From Niebla homalea (taxonomy: Eukaryota; Ascomycota; Lecanoromycetes; Lecanorales; Ramalinaceae), in contig JAHGAU010000019.1 in assembly GCA_019925105.1 (NCBI GenBank), positions 124,001 through 188,000 on the forward strand: DNA of 64,000 nucleotides, read 5' to 3'. Positions 23,810 through 37,149 of this stretch are shown here, in pieces. Under the pieces are notes generated by a model, which was not told where the DNA came from, did not search any database, and worked only from the letters and a program-made list of their open reading frames with translations. Within the stretch, counting starts at the first letter, position 1. Every line of letters starts with the position of its first letter. The position numbers and the translations under genes were made by a program.

Positions 23810-25977
23810 TAATATGGAGTAAAAGGAAACGTAAATAAAATTATAACGTTATAACGGCGGAGGTTATATATATAGTTAATAATTATATATATAATTAATA
23901 TTATAACTATTTAACCTTTATATATTATTTTTCTGTAAGATTATTGGAGTTTAAGCTTTAATTAATAATTTTACTTATTATAAATATTACGTACGCGGAT
24001 AAGTTGACGTTACGGAAATAATTATATTTATTATAATATTATAATTAATAAGAGTAACTTTAATAATAATAACGATAATATTAAAGGCGAAGAAATATAA
24101 ACGTTAAATTATAAGCGTTTAATATATTATTAAATTAAGGATATTAAGTAAATAAAGTTATTAAAATAATAAAAGATTAATAAATATATTTATTAAAGTT
24201 ACGTTAATACTCCGGTAACTTTTAAAGTATTATCTATTATATTACTTTTAATAATATATAAATTATAAGCGTTTAACGTTTAATATTATTAACTTTAAAT
24301 ATTTAATGTTAAACTTTAATAATATTAATATATAAAAATAAAAGAATAATTTATAATTCCGCGTTAACGCGGGCTTTCTCCCCTTATATATAGGTTAACG
24401 AGGTTAAGGATAAGTATAAAGGTATTATATTTTCTTTATCCTTTTTTTCCTTTTTTTCTTTATTTTTTTTCCGTTTTAATTAAAGGTTTTTCTTTAATAT
24501 TATTCGTTAAAAAAGCTCCTTAATTTAATTTTAAGGTATTATTCTAAAAGTTAAAACCGATTTTTTCAACAGCGTTATTAAGGAGGGTATAACTTTTTTT
24601 TCCTTTTTTTTTAAATAAATTAAAGCTTATATTTCCCTTTTCCTTTTTATTTTTTAAGTTACTAAATATTATAAGCTTAAAGTCTACTCTCTTTACCCTA
24701 GATATAGGATCGGGAAATAAGGAATAACTCTTTAACGGAGTCGACTTTTATAAAGGGCCCGGACCTCCCGTATTAAGCCGATTTAGCTATTAAACGTTAA
24801 TATTATCGTCTTATTATTAAATTATAATTTACTTATTTACTTTTTAAGCCGGATAACCTTTTTTTCCGCCGTTTTAACGTAAATAATAAGTGTTTTTTTT
24901 TTAATTTAAAGGATTAATATTTCCTTTTTAACTTTTAAGATAATTTAACGGAACGTATATTCCGTTTAACCGGCGGTAATTAACGTTTAATTAATATTTA
25001 ACCGGAAAACTTTAAAATCCTGAAGGATCTTATTACGTTTCCGTACGTACCGGGCTTACGCCTTAATAAACCGTATATTAATCGACCGATACTTACGTAT
25101 TTATTAAGTTATTTAAGGTTATAACTAGTCCGGGAACTATATATATATTAAAATAATAGCGGTTTAACGGCGTTAAGGATATTTACGGGAAGGTAACGGG
25201 AAGGGTATCGTTTATTACGATACCTATGGTAGGGTAAGGGGCCCCGTTAATACGAAAGTTTATCCTATAAGAAGTAAGTCGAATAAAGTGCTACTATATA
25301 TATTATTAGTATTATATTTATATTTACGTTAATAAAGCGTTATCGTATATATATTATATTATTTAAAGATTAAAATAAACTTATATATCTTATTAATAAA
25401 TAAAAATAAGCGGACTATTAACGTAAGTAAAATGCTTACATAATATTAATATTACTTACTATAATAATAATATGGATAACGAGGGTATATAGTTATACGT
25501 ATATTAATTTATGGATACTTATATAAACCCTTAATATATTATACTTATAAGAATAATTAAAACTATTAAGGAGAAAAGAAAAGAAGTTTAAAATAGAATA
25601 AAAACCTTATTATAATCGTACGTTATTTTTATAATAGCGTTTACCTTTATTATAACGTAATAAATTAATAGTAAAGCTTTAAATAATTATTAATTAATAC
25701 CGTAGAAATTCTTTTTTTACTTACCTTTTCTTATTAAGTTTTATAAAGGGGTTTTTAATAAGCTTTATAAGTTACGTTAATTATTCGTTAATATAAAATA
25801 CCTTTATTATATTATTATTGAATAAATATTACTATATTTACGTATATATTTAAGGACTCTTTTCCTTTTATTTTTTTCTTATTAAATTTAATAATAAGTT
25901 TTTAATAAGCTTTATATTCAGCCGGCTTTACGTTAGCTTCTTAAATATATCTCTTTATACCTTAAAGATTAACGTAT
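23810..25977 (+). other. Gypsy 3' internal region, no domain recognised
   Basis: Over 2 kb between the chromodomain and the polypurine tract is unusually long for a 3' untranslated region. It is fully degenerate. It could be a long 3' leader or an extra cargo frame, but nothing is readable. Confidence 0.45.
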
Positions 25978-25992
25978 AAAGGGGGAGATAAT
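25978..25992 (+). promoter_or_regulatory. Polypurine tract of the gypsy element
   Basis: AAAGGGGGAGATAA lies immediately before the 3' LTR. In LTR elements this RNase H-resistant purine run primes plus-strand DNA synthesis. Position and composition fit. Confidence 0.75.
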
Positions 25993-26351
25993 TATTAATA
26001 ATTAATATTATCTTTACGCCGGCGTTATAATAATACGTTATACTGCTGCGTTAAGGTAGGCCGTTAGGCCTTAATAAAGGGCCTTAATAAAGGGCCTTGG
26101 TAAAGGGCCTTAATAACGGCCTTAATATGCGTTATTTATAAGCCGTAGCTTAATAGGCGTAAAGCGGGGTAGTTATTACCTTTACCTTAAATAAAGGCTA
26201 TACCTCAATTCTTTCGGAGTTCTTTAAGAATTAGTCTTATTATTAATTTACTTATTAAAGTGGTACTTAAGTATCCAGACCGTAACGTTACGTCTTCTAT
26301 ACCTACCTTTATTAGTCCCGCCGGCGTGCCGCCAGCGGAGTCAGTCTAACA
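25993..26351 (+). repeat. 3' LTR of the gypsy element
   Basis: 359 bp, aligning end to end with the 5' LTR. Here the first part is RIP-mutated (TATTAATAATTAATATT) and the last ~100 bp are nearly unmutated (CCCGCCGGCGTGCCGCCAGC), ending CTAACA. This is the mirror of the 5' LTR. Confidence 0.9.
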
Positions 26352-26413
26352 ATTTTAAAAAATTCCTTATTAAAAAATTTACATAAATTAATGAAAGATT
26401 AAGTTTTATAGAA

Positions 26414-29400
26414 GATATAAGATGGCGACGAACAAAGGGACTCTAAAGGTTTAGGATATATATATATATACAGCTCGAATAACAGCGAGGTAAGTGCCTT
26501 ATATATAATAAGTATAGGTAACGTAATAATCGAAATCGAGGGAATAAAAAGGCGAACGGTTTATATCAACGGAAACGGGGATAAATTATATAAATGACGT
26601 AATACCGATAAAATAAAAAACGCTTAAATTAAATAAAGGTCTTATAAGTAATACAATATACGTAAAAAAACGCGTAAAACGCATAAGAATAATACGGTAA
26701 TAATTAATAAATAAAAGGTAAAAAAGGTTAAGGCGACGCTTACGATAAAGTAAACAAGGGATAAATAGGCATAAAACAATATTAATAATAGGGTTATTAA
26801 AGGTATATAAAGTAACATTAAAGTGAATAAAAGGAATAAATTATTATATAATAAAAGGTAAGCTATAAAAAGGAAAATAGAGTAAATTTATAAAGAAAGC
26901 GCAATAAAAGAAAAAGCGGTAAAAATTTTAAAGGATTTTTTTATAATAATATAAAAAAATATTATATTAAAAACCTAATTAATACTATAAATAAAATTAC
27001 GGAATATAAAAGACTTTTATATAAGGGCGGGTACGGGGCTAAAAGAATTAAACTCATTATATAAGACGTATAAAATAGTAATAAGGGCATTAATAAATAA
27101 AGAAAAAAGGAATTAAAGGAACCTTATATAGAATAAAAGAACGATAATAAAAGCTTTTTAAAAAAGAGAAAATTCAACGATAAAGGCCGCGAAAGCGGTA
27201 TTTTCAACGGCAACGATAAAGGTTAAGGGAAAAATAACGGTATTAAAAAAGGTAAAGATAATATTAATCCGGCTATTAAGTAATAAAGAAAAAAACGTAA
27301 TTATAAGAATAAACTTTTAATAACTAATAAAAATATTTAAAGTAATAAAAAAGCAGCTTACGGAGTAAACTATTGTAATACGTAAGCTATAAAATAAAGA
27401 TATACTTCTTAATAAAACAATTTTAAAGGCGAAAAAAGGGCTAAAGAAGTTTAAAAAGTAAGCCGGTAAAAAAGAATTTAAAATAATAAAAATACTAAGA
27501 TAATTATTTAATATTATAATATATAAAATATATTTAACGTAATTCTTAAACCTAAAAAAAGAGTTTATTTTAAAATATATAAAAAAAGAGAATACGGTTT
27601 TCTATTTTAAGTTAAAGATTATTAACTTTAAGCTCCTTTTTATAATAAAAAACCGGATACTTTTAACCGCGTGAAACGATACTTTACGGTTATTTTATAC
27701 GTAACGTGAACGAGGATATATAATAACGTTTTTAATAAAAAAAGTAACTAAGGGCGGGTTTCTTAAATTAAGAAAACCTTAAAATAATAGGAAAATATTT
27801 ATTAATACTTTAAGGAATGAAAATATAAATATATTACTATAAATACCTAAATGACATTAAATGAATAATATATATTAAAGGATATAATATTTATAAGTAC
27901 GTAAGCTTAAAAATAAAAAGTTTAAAAAAAACGTACTTAAGTATATAATATATAATAAAGATAATCATTTAATATAAAACTTATAACATTTAATAAAAGT
28001 TAAAAAAATTAAGTATAAGGAAATTAAGATAATAATTAAATTTTAACGTTATAATCTATATAAATCTGGATTAATAAAATAATTAAAGGCCGTCTTTAAG
28101 CGTAAATAAAATTAATTTAATAAAGAAATGTAAAAACGGTAATAAATAACGCGATAAGAAGGAAGGTTACCGTAATATTAAACTTTAAGTTTAGCCGCTT
28201 TAAAGTAATAACGGTAATTATAAAAAGGTTAAAATCAATAATACTTAATTTTAATAAGAAACGATTAAGTTAAATAAATATAAACGGGGAAAATTTAACG
28301 GAAGGTAATATATAATATATTAAGGCGTTTAAGGATAATTGATATAATAGCTAAAGAGAAACGATTAAAATAATATTATTAATATTTAAGTTTAAGGAAA
28401 TAAAGGACGTTAATATTATAATAATATAAGAATTACTATATAACCCGTTTATATATTTTTTAATTAACTTAAATAAAAGACTTTACTTAACGTTTAAGGG
28501 AAATAAAACGACCCGGACGTACTTTTTTCTAGATAAGAAATTAAATATAAATAGTTAAAACGTTATTTATTATAATAAGAATTTATATACGTTCCGGATT
28601 ATACGGGAAGGGAACGCGGAAAATAATTTAAGTATCTATAATATATATAATTTACCGCCGGTTAATAGGATAAGGTTTTTTACGATATCATTACTTAAAA
28701 ATATATTAACGGTACTCAGTAAATATATATTATTAAAAGACTTTAATTTCTATTATAATAAGTTAAATAAAAAAAGATATATAATTAATTATATTAAATT
28801 AAAGGAATTATTAACACTTATTATAATATATAATGTATCCTTATTAATATTACAACGGATTATAACGTAAAAAGATTATAAGTTTAAAATAATAATTAAT
28901 TTAACGTTTAACACGGAAAAAATCGTTAACGTAATAATAACGTATAAATTATAAAAATTATTTAAAATATAACTTAGACTATATATTAATATAAATAACC
29001 TTGAATTAATCGATTAATATAACGTTATTAACCTTGATAAGGAAAATCTAAATAACGGTTATGGAAACGGAAATATATAAAAAAAAACGGAAGGAATAAT
29101 AATATAATTAACAGAACTTCTTTATTATAATAATAAAAATTAAACTAATTCTTTATGAAATGGGTAATAAGGACGTTAAATAAAGGAATTAATATAATAA
29201 TTCCGATAATAAAGTTATCTTAAAGAGTTAAAACTTATTAAAATGAAAAATATATAATAATGATTATAAAGGTAAAAACATTAATTATAAAAGTTGTTGA
29301 GTGAGAACTGAAAAACGCTTACGTAATTGAAAAAGGCTTAAAAAGAAAAAGAAAAACTTATTAAGAAAACTAAATAAATATACTTCCGGTTAATAATTTA

Positions 29401-32201
29401 TAACTTAACCGTTTCCCACCGTAACGGATAAAAGTTAATAAAATATAATAAAAAGTAAAACGGAAACTAAAGTTGATTCTTAAATTCTTACTTTTTAAAA
29501 GGATTAACGGTATAATAATTCATACTTTTAATAATAAAATCAAACTCTTAAAAAAACTTTCTTTCCTTTTTTATTAAATATAAACTTAATAAATGTTAAG
29601 GATACTATATATTATATTTTAATAACCGTTAATAAAAAAAAGTAATTTAGGAAAAACCAAAAAAAACAACTAGTATGCTTCAATAAAATAAAATTTTTAA
29701 ATTAAATAAGATCCTAAACAGGTTTTTATCTATGAAAATATTATTATTTAAGAAAATCTTTATTTATTTATTTAAGTATATTCTAATATTGGTTATTATT
29801 TCCGTAAATTTAAAAAGGCTAAAACGATTATCCTTAAGAAGCCGGTAAAATTAAATTATCCAAGAGTAAAATAATATAAATTAATTATACTCCTTTATAC
29901 GTTAAGGAAAAATTTAAAAATAGTAATTTTAAAGATCCTTAATAATTACGCGGAAGTATACGGGTTCTTTTTAAATTTATAAATAAATATAAGGAAAAAA
30001 AGGTTAACGGAAACGGCTTTAAAGGGTTTAATTAACGGTATATATACGGTATAAAGTTATAAGGAAAAATACATAATATGACTTTTTTCCTTAAATGTTA
30101 TTAAAGCCTTTAATAAAATAAATTATTAAAGATTACTTTATAACTTATAAAATAAAAAGATATTGTTTTTTCTTATAAATTAAACGGAAAACTTTTTATA
30201 TAATCAAATAACATTAATTAACTTAAGTTAAAAAATAAACCTGATAAAGTTAATAATAATCGGAATACCTTAAGGGTTATTTATTTCTTTAGTTTTATTC
30301 CTTTTTTTCAATAATCCGTTAATCGAAAAGGTAATAAAATTAAAATAAAAGGTTTAAATAAAATGTTTTATTAATAATGTTTACTTTTTAGCCTATAAAA
30401 CGTTTATTTATATAAATTATTCAAAGTTAAAATAGACTTATAAGGTTTATCTATAGTAAGTAAAAACGTATAATACTTAATTCGTACTATATAAGTATAA
30501 ACTTATTTATATAATTAAGAGTTTAAAGTTATATAATATAGTAATTATAATAGACTTGAATAAAATCGTAATAAAACCGGAAATTAATATTAAGGTTTTT
30601 AACCTTTACGTTAATAAGAAATTAAATTAGAAGGTTTAAAAAAAAGGTTTAAAAAAAGATAATGTTATAAGAAATTTTTTTTATTTGTTTTATAGCGTTA
30701 ACGTAAGGAATTATTCTATGAAAATTAAAATTATTTATTGAGTAATAATAAAGCCGGCTACAACTTATATAAGATCTATTTAATATATACTTAAAAAGAT
30801 CCTTAAGTATAAAAGAAAACTAATTTAATAATTATAAAAGGTTTGACATTAATATTTAAAAGTAACTAATAACGTATGTAAATTCACCCCCGTCCCGGTA
30901 TTAAAGTTTAAGGTCTTTATATTATTAGTTAAACTAGCTTTTGATTAGGTAATTATTTAAGTAAAACTTAAGAAATATATATATCCGGTTGTAATAATAA
31001 AGAATAAACAAGTTTATATAAACCTTAAAAAATCCCGGGCGAAGAAAAATGAAAAGAAATATTTATCCCCTTTATTAAAGTAAAATTAAAAGAAGTTAGA
31101 AAAATTAATTTTATTAATATTTAAAAGGCTAATATAAATACCTATAAACTATTAGTTAACGTAAAGGAAACGGAAATTAAGAGGATTATTAAAGCGAAAA
31201 TAACGGCGATTATTAAGTAAATTATAATATAATAAATTAAGCTTTAATATAAATAAAAGGGATTAATTCTTTGAAGGCGGCGGTACTTAACCTTAAATAA
31301 TAAAAAGATTACAGATAGGCACCTTTAACGTTATAGGATTATAAGGAATAGTAATAATACATTAATAATTTAACTCTAAACGCGTAAAAAAAACCTGATT
31401 TATTTCTTTTTTACTATATATATTAATAATTAAATAGATACTAACTAAATATAAAGAAAGGAAATAAGACGTAACTTATATATTTATTTTATATTTATTA
31501 TTTACGGAACTTAAAACAAGTCTAATTAAAAAAGCCGGAATAAATAATTATTATAAAATACTTTATATAAAACGAGGTATTTAAGCGGTTATAAAGTTTA
31601 TAATACTTATAAATTTATTATTTTAATTTAACCTTACCCGTAAAATTAATAAAATCGCTAAAAAGTTTATAAAAAAAGCTTGTTATTAGGTTAAAAAAAG
31701 GAAAAGTAAGTATTAATTATAATATTTATATATATTAGAAAGCATCTTTTATAAACGAAAAGATATAATAACGGATATTTATTAAAAGTCTTTAAAAAAG
31801 ACGGCTAAAATAATAAGATAAAAAGGTAATTATAATTAAGATAATAATAACGTATATACCGGTAAGGGTATTTAAAGGTATTACTTAAAAAGTTAATATA
31901 GAGCGAACCCGTGAAAAGATAGAAAAATAATAACTTTAAAGGTAACCCTTAAGAGGACTTAATCGTAATATTATTGGTTTTCTTTAAAACAGTATATAAA
32001 TAAATTATTACTCTTTAAACGGCCGGGGACGCTCTTTATCTTTAAAGCAAAAATAAAGGCTGAATAAATACCGGTTTTTTAATTTTAACGTTATAGATAT
32101 CAAGTTTTTACGGTTATTAATAAGACTTAATAACTGAAAATTAAAGAATGCCGGAATTAACTTAGCTAAATCCGTAGTATAAATTAATCAATTAATCAAT
32201 C
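26414..32201 (+). mobile_element. Full-length LINE copy 2 (5,788 bp), RIP-inactivated
   Basis: Starts eight bases before a conserved ATGGCGACGAACAAAGGG (26,422) and ends in degenerate TCAA repeats. A 13-bp duplication flanks it: AAGTTTTATAGAA at 26,401-26,413 and AAGTTTTATAAAA at 32,202-32,214, the single difference being a RIP-type G/A. Collinear with copies 3 and 4. ORF1 (RNA-binding gag-like) and ORF2 (endonuclease, RT, probably RNase H) are inferred from position and from RT motifs in copy 3. It inserted about 60 bp downstream of the gypsy element. Confidence 0.9.
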
Positions 32202-32214
32202 AAGTTTTATAAAA

Positions 32215-33630
32215 ATTATTATAAATAATAAAAACGTATATCACTTTTGAATTTTAACGATCACATATATTAATAATATTAAAGAATTTTTTTAATTTTA
32301 AATTAATAAACCTTAAATTGTTAACGGGTTTATAAATTACGGACATTAAAATTTTCCTTTATTTTTAAATTAATTCAAGTATTACCGGTTATTATTTTAT
32401 GAACAACTAAATAAATTATTTCTAAAGTTTACGTAATACTTTAAATCTCCCCGTTAACTTTTTTCCGTTTGAAATTGATTTAAAACTATAAAATAATTAT
32501 TTATAACTTTTAATTTATATAATTTACCCCCGGATAATTGTAAAAGGTTACTTAAAAAGTTAGTTTTTTATATTTACTATCCGGCTTAAAATATATAATG
32601 TAATCTTTAAAAAACTTTAAATAGAAGAATATTATATAATTATTAACTCTATAATTAATAAGATGTTCTTTACATTAAATTAATATCATTATAAAGTGGT
32701 TAATTACTAAAATATAAATTTATTTTAAAGTTTTTTAAGATTATATTCCTACCTTGTTAAGCCCTAAACGTATTCATTAAAAGTAAGGAATTAAAGTTAT
32801 TTAAGGTTTTATAAAAAGAACGGAAATTATTATTTAGGCCTTAAAAAAAGGAAAAGAAAAAACAATAAGGTAATCTTTTTCCCCCGGGGTTGGTTAAAAA
32901 AGAAAGGCCTTTTTTAATAAAAGTTATTCATATATTCTTAAAAACTTTTTCTTAAAAAAAAAGCCTAAAACCATTTATACTTTAACATTAAACCTAAATT
33001 ATTACTTGGATTTCCCTAATAATACCTTATTTAATGTCTTAATTATCATAATTTATAAAAGTAATTTTACGAAATAAATAACCCTTCTAAATAAGATTAT
33101 AATTTATTTTTTAATAAAATATTATAATTTTAAGGATATTTTTATTTATATAACGATAAATAAATTACACTTATATTGGAATTATAATTATAAGGTTAAC
33201 TTAACCTTAAAAAGGATTTTATACACGGAATTATATCGCTCTTAAGTTATAAGCTTTTAAAATTAAAAAAATATTTATTAAGAATTTAACCACAGGATTC
33301 ATTAAGTTCAATGAAGCTTTTTATAAATTCCTTATCCTTTTTACCCTTAAGTTTAATAGCGATTTATAACTATACTTAAATTACCGTAATATTGACGTTA
33401 TTATTAAAAAGATTTAATACTTTATTACTTTAATTAAAAAGATATTATCCCGAATCATTAATGATAAGTGAATTACCCGTTTAAATAATATCCTAGCCTT
33501 TAATAAGCTCCGTATCTACCAGGAAAGTAAAAACTTTATAATATTGATTATTTTATTAAGCGTTTTTAAATAGAAAATTATATTTTTCGGCTCAATGAAA
33601 AACCCTATTTTCTATTCATAATATATAAAT
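32215..33630. repeat. Unassigned AT-rich sequence, possible gag-like remnant
   Basis: No terminal repeats. Near 33,300-33,520 a plus-strand frame read through stops gives protein-like text (FIKFNEAFYKFLILFTLKFN and NDK*ITRLNNILAFNKL), resembling a retroelement capsid region, but I cannot assign it. It may be the remnant of the old element interrupted by the gypsy and LINE insertions. Confidence 0.4.
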
Positions 33631-33953
33631 AAGGTACCTGGGAGGTTAATATAAGGCAGACCCGTGGAGAGACAGAAAAGCAGCAGGTCCAGGGGCAACC
33701 CTTAGGAGGACTCGGTCGTAATATTATAGGTTTTCTTTGAAAAAGCGTACGAATAAACTATTACTCTTTAAACTGCCGGGGACGCTCTATCCTTTAAAGC
33801 GAGAATAGAGGCTGGGTGGATATTGGTTTTTCAATCCTATCGTGATGAATATTAGAGGTTTTTACGATTACCAGTAAGGCCTAATGGCCGACTGTTAAGG
33901 AACGCCGGAATTAGCTTAACTAGATCCGTAGTATAAATAAATCAATCAATCAA
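33631..33953 (+). mobile_element. 5'-truncated LINE copy (323 bp), mildly mutated
   Basis: Matches the last ~320 bp of the LINE family (AGGTACCTGGGAGG..., GCAGACCCGTGG..., GGAACGCCGGAATTAGC) with the (TCAA)n tail ending at 33,953. It is one of the least mutated copies and hence useful as a family reference. It lies next to the 3' end of a copia element. A target duplication was not identified. Confidence 0.85.
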
Positions 33954-34223
33954 TATTTAATGGATTAATAACGGTGTTAACGTTATAAATTTATTATAGC
34001 CTTAAAAAGGGAGGAATTTATAAAGATATTCCGCGGTTATCTTAATAGCCTTTATATTAAAAACTTTATCGTATAAAAGCCTATTAAGCGACCTTTTATT
34101 AACGGTATTACAGGTATATCGGTATATAAAGTACGGTAAGTATACGGTTATTAAACCGCCCTTAGGATCGATATAAACACGGTCGTTGTTACGGTATAAT
34201 TAGACAAGCATTTAGTATGCTTA
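33954..34223 (+). mobile_element. 3' end of a second copia element, left part of its LTR
   Basis: 33,954-34,013 matches the internal end of the complete copia element (53,795-53,851), including a polypurine run AAAAAGGGAG. 34,014-34,223 matches the first ~191 bp of the 276-bp copia LTR (ATTCCGCGGTTATC, AAAGTACGGTAAGTATACGG). The LTR then stops at the TIR element and resumes at 43,561. RIP-mutated. Confidence 0.8.
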
Positions 34224-34320
34224 AGAAGCTTACAAATGCTTGGCAAAAAAAATAAAACGCACCTCTCCCGAGATTTTATTAGCTACCACCATATATATTT
34301 ATTGAAGCCTTACGTAACGT
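34224..34320. repeat. Left TIR
   Basis: 97-bp terminal inverted repeat. The 60-residue plus-strand open frame at 34,236-34,418 runs through it by chance. Confidence 0.85.
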
Positions 34321-36118
34321 CCACTTTGAGTCAGTATTACCTTTTAAAGCTCTTAAATTATTCAATTTCGAAGTATTTAATATTTTTAATTAAAACGTTT
34401 ACCCTATTATGCCTATAAAACGTTAAATACGATCCGGACGGTCTCGTCCCCCATCTCTTTTACCATAATTATCACCCCGTACCCTTATTAAAACCCTTAT
34501 TAATAACCAGCTTATTAATTATATTATTACACCGGAACGTTTTTACCGCCGCCGTATTAACCTTAAAGGTAGCCTTAACGTTAAAGTTAGAACGTTAATC
34601 CCCCGGGGGTCCTTATCTTAAAGTCTTTAACGGAGGATCCGTTTTAAAGATGAAATCAGTAATCGTACGGTATATAAGCGTAAATTAACAGTAATACGTT
34701 ATTAAAAAAACTAGGATATAAGGCTTAATATACCGGGGAGAAAGGGGATTTAAGCTATAAAACGCTCCTTATAAACCCCAGCTTATTATTATTGTTTATT
34801 TATTTAAAGGACTTAAGGGCCCGATTTAACTTATTAAAGGGCCGGTATAAATAAAGCTTTACGTTAAAATAAATATTTATTTATAGAATAATCTATTTTA
34901 AATAAATTGGATAAAGATACGGATTATAAAATATAATAAGAAATTAGGGAAGATTAAGCTTAATAAAAAATTATTAACGTTAATTATCTCTTCTATATAT
35001 CCGTTATTTTAAAGATAAAAAAGGGAAATACGTAATCCATAAATTTAAAGAAAAATATTAATTTAATTAATAATAAACCGTAATATAGCCAATTATCGTT
35101 TAATATAAATATATTAAATTAAGTTATTTCCGATATTATCGTTATAAAGTATTTAAGTTTATCGTTTTATAGTATTTATATTATAATTAAAAATTATAAA
35201 GTTAACGTAAATAATAAAAAAGTTATTATAAACGGACTTATACGTAAAGAATTCTTTAATAACGTAAAGTTAATCTTAAATAAGTTATAATAAAATAATC
35301 CTGGTTATAAGCTTATAATTTATATTAATATTAATACTTTTCCGGAGATAAAATCTATTTAATTTATAGTTATTTTATTAATACCGTTAATATTATTAAG
35401 GCCTTTACCGTTTATTCTATTATAAAGACGGATAAGGACCGTATAGCAGAAAAAGCAAGTAATCATAACCCGGGATATTAATAAAATTACTAATAACTTT
35501 ATTAAAAAGTTAAATAATTATTAAAAATATTATAATAATATTTACCGGAACTATAATAATAACTATTATATTCTTAAAAATAGCTTTTTTAAGGGTAAAT
35601 ATTTTATTATTACGTAAACTATATTTAATTTATAAATTAATAGCGATAATACCAATAATATCATATTATTTAATAATATTAAAAAGCTTATAATAAATTG
35701 TAATTTTATTAATATTGCTTTTAAGTATTTTTTAATTAAAGAATAATAAGAAGTTAAATAAAATTAACAAAAGAATAAAAAGCTTACTTAAGAAAAGAAA
35801 CGTAAGTAAATTCATTTATAGCGAAAAGAACAATTAAAAAGGCTTTTTAATAATATTTTTAAGACTTAATTAATATATATAAATATAAGTAATATATAAT
35901 ATATTTAACGGTTAATATAATAAACTTGAACATTTATAGTACCTTCAGAGCCTATATTACCTTTGCCCCCTTAGTTTTAAAATCTATTTATTACTTAATT
36001 TTTTACTTAAATAATTTTTACTTGGCTTTTAAATAAGTTTTCAATGAATATCATTTATATTATTATAACTAAACTTAAGAGATTTAGCCCTTTAATTAAG
36101 CGATTTAAAGAGGAACTT
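34321..36118. other. Left interior of the TIR element
   Basis: Degenerate, AT-rich, with some CG-bearing words retained at 34,430-34,760. No frame or motif identified. Confidence 0.45.
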
Positions 36119-36139
36119 ATATAAAAAGCTCAAATAAAG

Positions 36140-37090
36140 ATGGCGATGAACAAAGGGACCCCAGAGATCCAAAACGATACGTATATGCATAGCTTTAGCG
36201 ATAGTGAGGGGAGTATATTAAGTGCGACAAGTGGAAGTGGCGTGGTAATTAAGAATAAGGTGGTAAACGGATAAGTAACCTATATTAATAAAAATAGTAA
36301 CGACGCGTATAGGTAATATAATAATAATAAGCCGGATAACGCTTAAAATAAATAAGGGAATTAAGGTTAATAAAATACACATATTAAAGCGTGTAAAATA
36401 CGTAATAATAATACGGAAATAATGGGTAAATAAGGGGGTAAAAAGGCCGGTACGGTATTAATAATGAAGGATATAAGCGGGGGGAAAAGGTGGGAAAACC
36501 ACGGTAAAAATATTATTAAGGGTATATAAAAGGGAAATAAAGCTGGTAAGGAGGACGGGACCTTAAGGGACTAAAGGTAAAAGGCGGAGATAATACGTCG
36601 CCCAATAAAAAAAGGCAAAAAGGCAATAAAAAAAACAATAAAAACCTTAAAAGGACTCCTTACGGTAAAGTAGAAGGATATTACGTTAAAAACTTAATTA
36701 ATACTATAGATTAAATTAAAAGGCGTAAAAGACTTTTATATAAAGGTAAAGGTAAAATTAAAAAAGGCGGAGCGTTTATAAAGCTTTTAAAGGGCGGAAA
36801 TAAAAACATTAATAAAAGGTAAAGACGGCGGCTTAAAATTAAGTATATAAGGCGAGGGTATAAAAACGGCGGCCCCTTAAATAAAAAAAAGCTAGGTAAT
36901 AAGGGTAATAAAGGGGGTACCCGCGGTAGAGAATAAGGGGATAACGGAAGAAAAGATAACTATATTAAAAAAGGCGAAAATAATAACGGTCCGTTTATTT
37001 AATAATAAGGAAAAGAATACGGCGGTAAAAATAAACCCGTTATAATTAATAAAGGCTTTTAAGGTAATAACGGAATTATTAATAAAATAG
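36140..37090 (+). pseudogene. LINE ORF1 remnant (gag-like)
   Basis: The start reads MAMNKGTPEIQNDTYMHSF, closely matching the 60-residue open stretch kept on the minus strand at 61,014-60,832 in copy 4. Beyond about 60 codons stops appear. ORF1 of such elements encodes an RNA-binding protein that packages the element RNA. I could not read the zinc knuckle with confidence. The right limit is approximate. Confidence 0.7.
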
Positions 37091-37149
37091 ATTATTACGG
37101 TATATAAACTATAAAGTAAGGATATTTTCCTTAATATAACGTTTTTAAA

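Larger units (their letters stand above)
18645..26351 (+). mobile_element. Complete Ty3/gypsy chromovirus-type LTR retrotransposon, RIP-inactivated
   Basis: 7,707 bp bounded by two 359-bp LTRs and a perfect 5-bp target duplication ATTTT (18,640-18,644 and 26,352-26,356). The expected LTR termini TGTTAG...CTAACA are seen as TATTAG in both copies and CTAACA at the right end. Reverse transcriptase, integrase and chromodomain can be read in that order on the plus strand through the mutated codons, which is the gypsy order. A purine-rich AAAGGGGGAGATAA precedes the 3' LTR. No frame is open, so the element cannot code. It has no nested insertion and was probably lost to RIP soon after integration. 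Confidence 0.92.

Noticed and set aside
34205..34223. Target duplication of the TIR element within the copia LTR
   Set aside because: Candidate words on both sides (CATTTAG and TAAATAG) differ by a transversion that RIP would not produce, so no duplication is claimed.
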